Shown piece by piece: positions 7,965 through 15,969 of a stretch of DNA of 64,000 nucleotides. The notes under the pieces are model-generated. The model was not told the origin of the DNA, ran no database searches, and saw nothing but the letters and a program-made list of their open reading frames with translations. The position numbers were made by a program, and so were the translations under genes. The stretch is from JBGTFE01 sp041747435 (lineage in GTDB: Bacteria; Acidobacteriota; Blastocatellia; Pyrinomonadales; Pyrinomonadaceae). Positions within the stretch are counted from its first letter, which is position 1. Every line of letters begins with the position of its first letter. The stretch is from positions 1-64,000 of the forward strand of contig JBGTFE010000090.1 of NCBI GenBank assembly GCA_041747435.1, in the 5' to 3' direction.

Positions 7965-9041
7965 CTATTTCTTCGTCGGTCTTTTATCCGGCGGAACGTT
8001 TTTGTAAACGTCTTCATAGGCTGCAAAGCCGTCTTTTATCACCGTGTCCATCAAATTGTCTTTATCGACGGTTTGGACTTCAAGCAAGATCGCGGTCACC
8101 TCTTTTTTGATCGCGTCGTTGGTGAACATCACCGTGCCGGTCAGCGCTTCATTTTTTGCAAGTTTTATCGCCGCTTCGACTGCCGCGTTTGCGAGCGGAA
8201 TTATCGGTTTATAAACGGTCATTGTTTGTTTGCCCTCGGCGATGGATTGAAGAGCGCTTTTTTCCGCGTCCTGCCCGGTGACGAGAACCTGCCCGGCTAA
8301 TCCTTGCGCCGAAAGCGCTTCGACCGCGCCGCTCGCCGTTCCATCGTTTGAAGCGATTATCACATCGATCTTGTTGTCGTATTGCGTCAACGCGTTTTCG
8401 ACGATCTTTTGCGCTTCCTCGCGCCTCCAATCGAGCGCGTGCTGCTCGACAAGAATTTTTACGTCACCTCGATCGATCGCACGCTTTAAGACTTCGAGCT
8501 GCGCTTTTTTCATAATGTGCGAGTTGTTGTCAGTCGAAGCCCCGTAAACCATCACATAATTCCCTTTCGGCTTTTTCGCAAGCGCGTATTCCGCCATTTT
8601 TTGCCCGATGACCGGAACCTGATGCGACACGTAAACATCGATCTTGTCCGAATTTATCAATCGGTCATAGCTGATGACGGGAACGTTTTGCGCTTTCGCT
8701 TTATCGACCATTGAGGCGGCTTGCGTCGCATCGTGCGGTGCGATAACGAGCGTATCGACGCACTGCGTCAACAGTCCGTCAACATCGTTTGCCTGTTTGT
8801 CCGCAAGATTATTGGCAACGGTGATAACGCAGTCGACGTTCAATTTCTTGCAGTGCGCCTCAAAGGCATCTTTATCGCGCACCCATCGCTCTTCCTTAAG
8901 CGTGTCCATCGAAAAGCCGATCTTTATCTTGCGGTTCGGATCGGTCGAACGATCGCACTGTGCCGTGGTGCTTTGCGGGTTTTGGACGCAGGCTGAAACG
9001 AAAACGGCGAAAAGTAACAGAAATAAAAGTTTCAATCGCAT
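7965..9041 (-). CDS. xylF: D-xylose-type ABC transporter substrate-binding lipoprotein
   Basis: This 358-residue protein has a signal sequence with a lipobox (VFVSACV), so it is predicted to be a lipid-anchored binding protein. The mature part matches XylF-type sugar-binding proteins: KIGFSMDTLKEERW, ISYDRLINS, DNNSHIMKKAQLEVLK, ASNDGTASGAVEALSAQGL, GQDAEKSALQSIAEGKQTM. An ATG at 9041 is chosen; a TTG one codon earlier is equally close to the AGGAG box. It is the last gene of the leftward operon xylG - GxxExxY - xylH - xylF and is separated from xylH by a palindromic repeat. The sugar is inferred from family resemblance; no xylA or xylB lies nearby. Confidence 0.9.
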   Translation of the reverse strand: MRLKLLFLLLFAVFVSACVQNPQSTTAQCDRSTDPNRKIKIGFSMDTLKEERWVRDKDAFEAHCKKLNVDCVITVANNLADKQANDVDGLLTQCVDTLVIAPHDATQAASMVDKAKAQNVPVISYDRLINSDKIDVYVSHQVPVIGQKMAEYALAKKPKGNYVMVYGASTDNNSHIMKKAQLEVLKRAIDRGDVKILVEQHALDWRREEAQKIVENALTQYDNKIDVIIASNDGTASGAVEALSAQGLAGQVLVTGQDAEKSALQSIAEGKQTMTVYKPIIPLANAAVEAAIKLAKNEALTGTVMFTNDAIKKEVTAILLEVQTVDKDNLMDTVIKDGFAAYEDVYKNVPPDKRPTKK

Positions 9042-9067
9042 CAAAATTTGCTCCTTCGGATTCCAAT

Positions 9068-9160
9068 GTAGCGCCAGCTTCCAGCTGGCTGTCGCGAGGG
9101 CATCTTGCTCTCACTGTCGGCAGGATGCCGACAGGACAGCCGCCAAGATGGCGGCGTTAC
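9068..9160. repeat. REP doublet between xylH and xylF (GTAGCGCC family)
   Basis: Two related arms in inverted orientation bound this 93-base element. The left arm reads GTAGCGCC with hairpin GCCAGC-TTCCA-GCTGGC followed by TGTC. The right arm, on the other strand, reads GTAACGCC with hairpin GCCGCC-ATCTT-GGCGGC followed by TGTC. The stem bases differ in pairs, so base pairing is kept. A further hairpin TGTCGGCA-GGA-TGCCGACA lies inside. It occupies the space between two operon genes and could affect relative expression of xylF. Confidence 0.75.
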
Positions 9161-9163
9161 TTT

Positions 9164-10297
9164 TCAAGATTTCTTTCCAATCATATCAAGACCAACTGCC
9201 GCGACCAAAATCGAGCCTTTGATAAGTTCCTGCATAAAGTCGCGGACGTCGAGCAAAAGCATTCCGTTATCGAGGCTCGCCATTATCAACGCGCCGAGAC
9301 ACGCGCCAAAAACAGTGCCGCGACCGCCCATTAAGCTCGCGCCGCCGATCACGCAGGCGGCGATGGCGTCGAGCTCTTTTAAAACTCCGGCATCGACCGT
9401 CGCGCTTCCTAAACGCGCCGTGTTGACAAGTGCGGCAATGCCGATAAGCGCGCCAAGTAATGCGAAAACTTTCAAAACTGCGAGGCGCGTATCGATGCCG
9501 GAAAGCCGCGCGGCGTCTTTGTTGCCGCCGATTGCATAAAGATATCGCCCAAAAACGGTCGATTTGGTAATGAACGTTCCGGCAAGTGCGACGGCGAGTA
9601 ATATCAAAACCGGAACCGGCACGCCGACATACGAATTCATCATGTAGATAAAAACGACTATCGCGCCGATCGGCAGAATAGATTTTATCGCTTCGGCTCC
9701 GTAATTTGCTTCGCCGAGTCCATATTCCTTTTGCGATCTTGCGCGGCGGAAAGCAAGAAACAAAACAGCAAGAATCGCTGCCGCAGCCAATATCCAGCCG
9801 ATCTCCGGCGAAATATAGCTTTGTCCAAAAGCCTTGAAACTCGGATCGGCGACGCCAATGGTTTCCGCTTTGGTAACACCTTTGGTCGCGCCGCGCCACG
9901 CAAGCAATCCGCCCAAAGTCACAATAAAAGCCGGAATATTAAAGTACGCCGTCAAAAATCCGTGAAGCGCGCCGATGGCGATACAAACGGCAATTGCAGC
10001 GACGATCGCCGGTGCGAGTCCATAATCGAGAAGAATGATCGATGCGACCGCGCCCGCAAATCCGAGCACCGAGCCGACGGAAAGATCAATGTTTCCTGAA
10101 ACGATCACCATCAGCATTCCGACGGCGAGAATTCCCGTAACGGACATCTGCACCATCAGGTTTGAAAGATTGCGCGCCGTAAGGAAAATTCCGCCGGTTT
10201 GCCAGTGAAAGAAAAGCCAGATCAAGATCATAGCGCCGAGCATCGTAAACGCGCGAAGCGATGAGGTTCGTATTTTGGTTTTTCTTTTTTCGCTCAT
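9164..10297 (-). CDS. xylH: Xylose-type ABC transporter permease
   Basis: The start is taken at MSEKRKTK (ATG 10297); the longer frame to 10342 runs into the CGCAGAG repeat. The 377-residue protein is strongly hydrophobic with about ten membrane helices and carries the RbsC/XylH family signatures SGNIDLSVGSVLGFAGA and VIGGASLMGGRGTVFGA. It would form the inner-membrane channel with the XylG ATPase and receive sugar from XylF. Upstream lies the GxxExxY gene, which separates it from xylG; downstream, xylF follows after a repeat element. Confidence 0.9.
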   Translation of the reverse strand: MSEKRKTKIRTSSLRAFTMLGAMILIWLFFHWQTGGIFLTARNLSNLMVQMSVTGILAVGMLMVIVSGNIDLSVGSVLGFAGAVASIILLDYGLAPAIVAAIAVCIAIGALHGFLTAYFNIPAFIVTLGGLLAWRGATKGVTKAETIGVADPSFKAFGQSYISPEIGWILAAAAILAVLFLAFRRARSQKEYGLGEANYGAEAIKSILPIGAIVVFIYMMNSYVGVPVPVLILLAVALAGTFITKSTVFGRYLYAIGGNKDAARLSGIDTRLAVLKVFALLGALIGIAALVNTARLGSATVDAGVLKELDAIAACVIGGASLMGGRGTVFGACLGALIMASLDNGMLLLDVRDFMQELIKGSILVAAVGLDMIGKKS

Positions 10298-10321
10298 GTT
10301 TGTTTGGATAAGCGGATTTTT

Positions 10322-10359
10322 TACCGCAGAGACGCAGAGCAAGCGCAGAGAAACGCAGG
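10322..10359. repeat. CGCAGAG-type repeat, left of the GxxExxY gene
   Basis: The stretch contains ACCGCAGAGACGCAGAG, AAGCGCAGAGAAACGCAG, an imperfect tandem of a CGCAGAG core. A related, inverted block lies on the other side of the GxxExxY gene (10759-10801), so the gene is framed by two copies. Confidence 0.6.
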
Positions 10360-10361
10360 CA

Positions 10362-10754
10362 TTATTCCCTAAAATCTAAAACTCTTCTGCGAATTCCGTC
10401 TTTCAAAACAGCTACATTGAAATTAATCAAAAGCACGACCTTCCAGCCGCCCAATCGCAGGTAAGTTATGAGCTGGGCGTCATAAACCGGCGGCATCGCG
10501 TCAACCGATTTTATTTCAATAACGACCAAACCGGCAACAAGAAGATCGAGCCGGTAGCCGCATTCAAGATCAATTCCTTTATATTCCAACCGAATAGGTT
10601 TTTCTCGCTCGAATGGAATTCCCCGAATGCTCAACTCTCTGCACAAACATTCCTTATATGCCGATTCGAGTAATCCCGGACCTAATTGCTTATGGACTTC
10701 CATTGCCGCGCCAATAACCGTACGCGTAATATTATTCAAATGGGAATCGTTCAT
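10362..10754 (-). CDS. GxxExxY protein
   Basis: The 130-residue protein has the name-giving motif GPGLLESAYKECL at residues ~25-37 and, further on, GYRLDLLV and VVIEIKSVDAMPP, which match the PDDEXK nuclease-like fold signature (D, then ExK). Families of this type are widespread in environmental bacteria and have no established function. It sits between xylG and xylH, same strand, which breaks an otherwise standard sugar-transport operon, and it is framed by CGCAGAG repeats on both sides. This suggests it arrived as a cassette. A nuclease activity is inferred from the motif only. Confidence 0.85.
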   Translation of the reverse strand: MNDSHLNNITRTVIGAAMEVHKQLGPGLLESAYKECLCRELSIRGIPFEREKPIRLEYKGIDLECGYRLDLLVAGLVVIEIKSVDAMPPVYDAQLITYLRLGGWKVVLLINFNVAVLKDGIRRRVLDFRE

Positions 10755-10758
10755 AATT

Positions 10759-10801
10759 CTCCGCGCTCCTCTGCGAAATCTCCGCGCCTCTGCGGTAAAA
10801 A
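10759..10801. repeat. CGCAGAG-type repeat, right of the GxxExxY gene
   Basis: On the plus strand the block reads as CTCCGCG, CTCCTCTGCG, CTCCGCGCCTCTGCGGTAA, i.e. the complement of the CGCAGAG tandem at 10322-10359. The two copies are inverted relative to each other around the GxxExxY gene. Confidence 0.6.
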
Positions 10802-10816
10802 ACTATCAACAAAATC

Positions 10817-12340
10817 TCAAACCAAAACTTTCGATTCTCCCGTCGCCGCGCGCATAACTTTTTCCGGCGTCGCTTCGGCTTTTGTAAATTCGCCCGTTAA
10901 TTTTCCTTCGTGCAGAACCAATATTCTATCCGCCAAGCCAAGAACTTCCGGTAGTTCAGATGAAACCATAACGATCGCCAACCCTTCTTTTGCGAGTTTG
11001 TTTATCTCAGCGTAAATCTCCTGCTTCGCACCGACGTCGATGCCGCGCGTGGGTTCGTCAAGAAACAAAACGCTCGGATTTGTTAAAAGCCATTTTCCGA
11101 GCACGACCTTTTGCTGATTTCCGCCCGAAAGCGTGTTTGCGACCGCCTGCGCCGAATTTGCTTTAACGCTTAAAGATTGCATTGCACTTTTTGCGGCTAT
11201 ATTTTCGCGCGCGCGATGCGTTAGAAACGCGCCGGAAATTTGTTTTAGTCCCGCAAGTGTCATATTTTCCATGATCGTTTGTTCGAGAATCAAACCGAAA
11301 CGCTTTCTGTCTTCGGTGACAAACCCGAAGCCGTTTTTTATAGCTTTTGAGGGCGAATCGATCTCGACCTTTTTACCTTCGACGAAAATCTCACCCGAAG
11401 TTTTGCCCGTCCACGCGCCGAAGATCGTCATCAACAGTTCGCTGCGCCCGGCGCCCATCAAACCGGCAATGCCGAGAACTTCGCCTTTTCGAACCGAAAA
11501 AGAAACATCATCAACTAACTTTTTGTAAGGCGCGTCTGCGGAAAACGCCGTCAGATTTTTGACTTCCAGCGCGGGCTCGCCGAATTCATGTGCTTGTTTC
11601 GGAAAAATATCGCCGACCTCGCGTCCGACCATTTGCGAGATGACTTTTTCTTTCGTCAAATCGTTCCTGCCTGCCGTTCCGACGGATTGCCCGTCGCGCA
11701 AAACCGTTATGCGATCGGCAATGGCGAAAACTTCCTCAAGCTTATGCGAAATATAAATCATCCCGACGCCGCGCGCTTTTAGCTTTGCAAGGATCGCAAA
11801 AAGAGTTTTGACTTCGGATTCGGTCAAAGCGGCGGTCGGTTCGTCCAAAACGAGAATTTTCGCGTCTTGTGACAAAGCTTTCGCGATCTCGACCAATTGC
11901 TGCTGCCCAATTCCTAAATTTCCCACCGGCGCGCGCGGATCGATCCGCAAATGAAGGTCTTTTAAAAGTTTTGCTGCGCGATGATAAAGTTCAGACCAAT
12001 TTATCACGCCGAAACGAGAAGGCGCGCGCCCGAGAAAAATGTTCTCGCCGACTGTCAATTCCTTTACGAGCGAAAGCTCCTGGAAAATGATCGCGATCCC
12101 GGCATTTTCAGCTTCCCGGATGTTTTGAAATTGTTTTAGTTCGCCGTTTACGAAAATTTCGCCGTCGTAAGTTGCCACGGGGTGAACACCCGAAAGCACT
12201 TTCATCAGCGTTGATTTTCCGGCGCCATTTTCACCGACCAAAGCATGAATTTCCCCCGCAAAGACGTCGAACGCGACGGCGTCCAGAGCCTTCACGCCCG
12301 GAAATTCCTTTGTAATTTCCTTCATTTCGAGCAGCCGCAT
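10817..12340 (-). CDS. xylG: Xylose-type ABC transporter ATP-binding protein (two ABC domains)
   Basis: The 507-residue protein has two tandem ABC domains, as usual for CUT2 sugar importers. The first has Walker A GENGAGKST (~36), signature IGIGQQQLVEIAKAL and Walker B ILVLDEPTAAL. The second has a degenerate Walker A (GLMGAGRSE), signature LSGGNQQKVVLGKWL and Walker B VLFLDEPTRGID. This asymmetry, one full and one degenerate site, is normal for XylG/RbsA/MglA. It is the first gene of the leftward operon, with xylH and xylF downstream. Confidence 0.93.
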   Translation of the reverse strand: MRLLEMKEITKEFPGVKALDAVAFDVFAGEIHALVGENGAGKSTLMKVLSGVHPVATYDGEIFVNGELKQFQNIREAENAGIAIIFQELSLVKELTVGENIFLGRAPSRFGVINWSELYHRAAKLLKDLHLRIDPRAPVGNLGIGQQQLVEIAKALSQDAKILVLDEPTAALTESEVKTLFAILAKLKARGVGMIYISHKLEEVFAIADRITVLRDGQSVGTAGRNDLTKEKVISQMVGREVGDIFPKQAHEFGEPALEVKNLTAFSADAPYKKLVDDVSFSVRKGEVLGIAGLMGAGRSELLMTIFGAWTGKTSGEIFVEGKKVEIDSPSKAIKNGFGFVTEDRKRFGLILEQTIMENMTLAGLKQISGAFLTHRARENIAAKSAMQSLSVKANSAQAVANTLSGGNQQKVVLGKWLLTNPSVLFLDEPTRGIDVGAKQEIYAEINKLAKEGLAIVMVSSELPEVLGLADRILVLHEGKLTGEFTKAEATPEKVMRAATGESKVLV

Positions 12341-12370
12341 AATGAAAGTGCAGGGAGTAAAAGCTTTTGA

Positions 12371-12399
12371 AAATTAACAAATGAAATTGTTTGTATCAA
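12371..12399 (-). promoter_or_regulatory. Possible promoter of the xyl operon
   Basis: On the minus strand TTGATA (12399-12394) is followed after 17 bases by TAATTT (12376-12371), ~30 bases before the xylG ATG. The spacer carries an imperfect palindrome ACAAAC-AATTTC-ATTTGT that could be an operator. The -10 match is weak. Confidence 0.3.
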
Positions 12400-12535
12400 T
12401 TTACCACAGAAATTCAGGCTGGGAGCAATCTCGGAAACCGCGAGGCATCATATTTGCACCGGCGTAACCAAACAACCGCATTAGGCGGAATTGACCATGC
12501 TTTTGCACTAATTTCGAACACTGGAGGAAGTTTAT

Positions 12536-13351
12536 ATGTCTCTAATAATTTGCCCGGATTGCGGTCACGAGGTTTCAACAACCGCCATTGCCTGCCAAAA
12601 CTGCGGTCGCCCGATGGCGGACCCCACGATTGAGCGAAACGTTGTAATAGCGGAAGTTCCGCCGCCTGCGCGCGATGATTTTCCAAAATGGGTGTTGATT
12701 CCGGTCGCTGCGCTCGGCATCGTGCTTCTTTTTATTTTGTTTTTCTGGATGTCAAGAAACGACGATACGGCGAACGTGAACATTAACGTTTCAGCTCGCA
12801 GACCGTCGAATTCAGCGCGCGATACAAGCGTAAGGAGCGACGTTCCGAATCAAGTTACCGTGCCATCGGGCGATACGTCTACCGATCCTTCAAGCGTTCA
12901 AACGGTTCCCGGGGAAAGTGTCGCCTCAAATAAAGGCGCGGTTGTCGTAAATGCAAAAGTTTCGACCAGAACGGGCGGCGTTCAGCCGGTAAAAAATGAA
13001 AAGTTTTATCTTCTCGACAAGGATTTGGACGAAATTTTGGAAGATGCCGGCATAGAAGACGAAACCGGGCAGGGTTTGCGCAATACTTTTGGTCTTTCGG
13101 TTTTATACCCCGAACGTTACGGCACGATCCGGCAGAAAGCGCTTAGCGCGATCGCTCGCCATACTAAACATTCGTCGTTGACGGATGCTGCGGGGAAGGC
13201 TCTTATGAACGGCGTCGATCCCGGCAGTTACTATTTGTTCGGTATAACGAAAACGCGTAACGGCTTTGCGATCTGGAGCTCTTCGGTGACAATTACTACG
13301 GGGGAAAATCTGCTTAATTTGAGCCCGGTGAGCATTACCGAAGCGCAATAA
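12536..13351 (+). CDS. Zinc-ribbon membrane protein
   Basis: A GGAGGAAG box ahead of ATG 12536 supports the start. The 271-residue protein begins with a complete four-Cys zinc ribbon (CPDCGHEVSTTAIACQNCG), followed by a Pro-rich linker, one transmembrane helix (~60-80, VLIPVAALGIVLLFILFFW), a Ser/Thr/Val-rich stalk and an outer domain (~135-271) with TGGVQPVKNEKFYLLDKDLD, a run that recalls the start of short secreted carboxypeptidase-regulatory-like or beta-sandwich domains. It belongs to the same architecture class as the 1250-6957 array but lies on the other side of the xyl operon. Function unknown. Confidence 0.82.
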   Translation: MSLIICPDCGHEVSTTAIACQNCGRPMADPTIERNVVIAEVPPPARDDFPKWVLIPVAALGIVLLFILFFWMSRNDDTANVNINVSARRPSNSARDTSVRSDVPNQVTVPSGDTSTDPSSVQTVPGESVASNKGAVVVNAKVSTRTGGVQPVKNEKFYLLDKDLDEILEDAGIEDETGQGLRNTFGLSVLYPERYGTIRQKALSAIARHTKHSSLTDAAGKALMNGVDPGSYYLFGITKTRNGFAIWSSSVTITTGENLLNLSPVSITEAQ

Positions 13352-13692
13352 TCGACTTTATGATTCGTCGCCGGTCGGAGATAACGAGTTTTGCATTTCG
13401 TTCTTCGAGCCCATCCGATCGGCGCTAATTGATTTGATCTTTTTTTGATCGAATTATTACTACGACTTCTATTTTTTACGAATTCGACGTGAAACTCCCA
13501 AATTCCTGAATTCAATTAACAACTTCACAAAATTTGTGTATAATCGCCTTGTTTTAGTTTCTTGTAAATTTCTGCGATCCTTTTGATTCGGCAAGGCATC
13601 TATTGTGACAACTCGGCTGCCGCTTTTCCCCGAACGAAATTTTCCAAATGTGTTTGTAAAAATGCCGAAATCTATGAATTTTTGGAGGTAGT
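13352..13692. other. Gene-free interval with a promoter
   Basis: No supported ORF lies in these 341 bases. The first ~150 bases show nothing beyond AT-rich tracts; the second part contains the strong promoter candidate at 13516-13544 and a leader of ~140 bases that ends in a TTTTGGAGGTAGT ribosome-binding site. Confidence 0.6.
13516..13544 (+). promoter_or_regulatory. Sigma-70-like promoter ahead of the lectin-fold gene
   Basis: TTAACA at 13516-13521 and a perfect TATAAT at 13539-13544 are separated by 17 bases, the best promoter match in the window. Transcription would start near 13551 and leave a ~140-base leader before the ATG at 13693. The spacer contains ACAAAATTTTGT-like symmetry (CACAAAATTTGTG), a possible operator. 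Confidence 0.65.
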
Positions 13693-14457
13693 ATGCTTTT
13701 AAAATCCAAACTCGTCCGTCTCGCTTCCTGCCTGTTTTTGATGTTCTCGCTTCTTTCCATTGCCGCGGCAGATACTTTGCGGCTCAAGGACGGGAGCATT
13801 ATTAAAGGCGTTATCGTCGCGTTTTCCGGCGGGCAATTCACCGTTGTGATAGGCGAAGGCGCACGCCAGCGGCGAATGACGTTTTATGCCGACGAGATCG
13901 AATCGATCGAATTCGACAAGATCGCGGTTCCGATCGTAAATACAAAAACCGCGACACAATTGCCGGTAAAAAAAGACGCTAGTAAAGATTCGACGATCGT
14001 GGTTTCGAATAATCCGGCGACGACCGTACCTAAGACCGACACGGACGCGACGACCGTTCCAACATACACGAACACCACGCCAAAACCGGTTCAATTCAAT
14101 GTAAAAGTACTCGCGGACAACACAGCAAACGGTTGGACAAATTCGGGTTTTATGGTGAAAAAAGGCGATAAAATAAGGATCACGGGAAAAGGCACCATCT
14201 CTTTGGGCGGCGGAAATTATTCAACTCCGACCGGAATCGGTTCGCTTGCGGATAAGGACAAACTGATGCAAAACAACGCAACTGGCGCGCTGATCGCCGT
14301 TGTCGGCGACGACAACAATGATTTTATTTTTGTCGGAAACACGAAGGAATTTACCGCGGCGCGCGACGGATCGCTGTTTTTAGGGATCAATGAAGGAAAT
14401 TTGGACGATAACTCCGGGGCGTTTGAGGTTTCAATCGAGATCACGCGCAGTAATTGA
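13693..14457 (+). CDS. Secreted protein with LecA/PA-IL-like C-terminal domain
   Basis: A signal peptide (LVRLASCLFLMFSLLSIAAA) leads into a small beta domain (TLRLKDGSIIKGVIVAFSGG, EIESIEFD), a pattern common in acidobacterial secreted proteins, then a Thr/Val-rich linker (~75-130). Residues ~135-254 (VLADNTANGWTNSGFMVKKG, ITGKGTISLGGGNYSTPTG, ALIAVVGDD, GSLFLGINEGNLDDNSG) match the PA-IL galactose-lectin-like fold, which binds sugars through calcium in LecA; the calcium ligands cannot be verified by eye. A GGAGG box supports the start at 13693. The VWA gene follows on the same strand. Confidence 0.75.
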   Translation: MLLKSKLVRLASCLFLMFSLLSIAAADTLRLKDGSIIKGVIVAFSGGQFTVVIGEGARQRRMTFYADEIESIEFDKIAVPIVNTKTATQLPVKKDASKDSTIVVSNNPATTVPKTDTDATTVPTYTNTTPKPVQFNVKVLADNTANGWTNSGFMVKKGDKIRITGKGTISLGGGNYSTPTGIGSLADKDKLMQNNATGALIAVVGDDNNDFIFVGNTKEFTAARDGSLFLGINEGNLDDNSGAFEVSIEITRSN

Positions 14458-14558
14458 AGACTAATATGAGTTTTTCAAGTCTTATTTTTCTTGCTTCTTT
14501 CCAACCAAAAGCGGACAATTTGTATCTAAAAGCTAAAAAGCCGGAAAGGTAAAATCTT

Positions 14559-15812
14559 ATGCAATTCGTAATCTCGCGCCGCATTTCTATTATTCTGACT
14601 TTCATGATTTTCGTTTCGCTGGTGGGAAATCCGGTCGTTTTTGCTCAGTCAAAAACTCAAAAGCCGGATAAGTCCAACACGAATCAGAAAAAGAATGAAC
14701 GCCCAACCCTTTCCGAAGAGGAGCTTAAAAAACAGGAAGAGCTTCGCAGGCTGGAAGAAGAGGCGAGAAATGCGCCGGTTGACGACGAACCGCTGAAGAT
14801 CAAAACCAACATCGTTAATGTCGATGCCGTCGTGATCAATAAAAAAACAAAAGAAATCATCACCGGTTTGAAGCGTGAAAATTTCGCAGTTTTTGAAAAC
14901 GGCGTAAAGCAGGAAATCTCCGACTTTTCGATGCCGGAAGCGCCGATTACCGTGGCGCTGGTTGTTGAATACAGCAAATGGACGGAAATATTCGGTTATT
15001 ACGGTAGTCGCGGAATGGACCGAGGCGCGGACGAAGTTATTCGTCCCGTCGCCTATTTTCTATCGCATTTTATCAAACCGCCTGACGATTACGCGTCGGT
15101 CATTGCTTTTGACCTGCGCCCGACACCGATCACGGATTTTACGAACGATCCGAGGCGAATGCGCGAAACGGTCGACCTGTTACTGAAGAATAGTCCCGCT
15201 TTTCGCGAAAATAATCTTTTCGACGCGGTAAAATTTGCGCTCGTCGGCGGAAAGACCGACGCGGTAGTGCTCGAAGATACGCTTGAAAGAACGTCTGAAT
15301 ATGCCGGAATGATAGACGTAAAGGCAAAACGCCGGGCGATCATTCTGGTAGCTTCCGGGCTTGATTCAATGAGCCGGACGAATTACGACGCAGTGCGTAA
15401 AGTCATTCAAAACGCCGGCATTCCTATCTATGTTATCGGCACCGCAAATCTTTTTTATAAGCTCTATGAAGACAGGCTCGGCGCGATGGACGCCATAGAC
15501 GGTTCGCCAGGCAGATTATCGTTTTTGCAGGCACAAAACACTTTGAGAACGTTTGCATCCGAATCCGGCGGCGCGTATTTCCCGATAACCTTTCCGGGCG
15601 AAGTTCCAGGCGTTTTGCAGTCCGTCAACGCGCTTCTCAGAAATCAATACAGCATTGCGTTCGACGCGGGCGACAAACCCAAAGACGGCAAGAAATATAA
15701 ACTCGAAGTAAAGGTCGATTTAAACGGCGATGGCATTTATGAAGAAAAATTATACGAAGTGCAGCATCGTCCGTTTTATACCGTAGCGAAAGAAGGAACT
15801 ACGAAAAAATAA
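14559..15812 (+). CDS. vWFA-related acidobacterial secreted protein
   Basis: The 417-residue protein has a signal peptide (ISRRISIILTFMIFVSLVGN), a Lys/Glu-rich coiled segment (~50-75), and then the hallmark start of the vWFA-related acidobacterial family: IKTNIVNVDAVVINKKTK, RENFAVFENGVKQEISDF. The usual MIDAS motif DxSxS reads VVEYSKW, so metal coordination is probably altered. The C-terminal part has ALLRNQYSIAFDAGDKPKDG and KLEVKVDLNGDG, typical for this family. Members are numerous in Acidobacteriota and their biological role is unclear. The gene is same-strand with the lectin-fold gene 100 bases upstream. Confidence 0.88.
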   Translation: MQFVISRRISIILTFMIFVSLVGNPVVFAQSKTQKPDKSNTNQKKNERPTLSEEELKKQEELRRLEEEARNAPVDDEPLKIKTNIVNVDAVVINKKTKEIITGLKRENFAVFENGVKQEISDFSMPEAPITVALVVEYSKWTEIFGYYGSRGMDRGADEVIRPVAYFLSHFIKPPDDYASVIAFDLRPTPITDFTNDPRRMRETVDLLLKNSPAFRENNLFDAVKFALVGGKTDAVVLEDTLERTSEYAGMIDVKAKRRAIILVASGLDSMSRTNYDAVRKVIQNAGIPIYVIGTANLFYKLYEDRLGAMDAIDGSPGRLSFLQAQNTLRTFASESGGAYFPITFPGEVPGVLQSVNALLRNQYSIAFDAGDKPKDGKKYKLEVKVDLNGDGIYEEKLYEVQHRPFYTVAKEGTTKK

Positions 15813-15826
15813 AAAAAAGCTGCTTG

Positions 15827-15958
15827 ATGGAAATTGTGACTCGAAAACATATAATTAGTTTTACTATTCTCACGCTCGCTTTTTTTGTCGGACTTGCCGG
15901 TGTTTCTACTGATTACAAAACATTTGTTCCCAAGGAAGAGCAAGTTTGTTTCTATTAA
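15827..15958 (+). CDS. Possible 43-residue secreted peptide or gene remnant
   Basis: A short frame starts at ATG 15827 and ends in TAA at 15958. It reads as a basic start followed by a hydrophobic helix (IISFTILTLAFFVGLAG) and a short tail with one Cys. It could be a small membrane peptide or the surviving signal sequence of a lost secreted protein. There is no clear ribosome-binding site, so the call is weak. Confidence 0.25.
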   Translation: MEIVTRKHIISFTILTLAFFVGLAGVSTDYKTFVPKEEQVCFY

Positions 15959-15969
15959 TATTATTGCCG

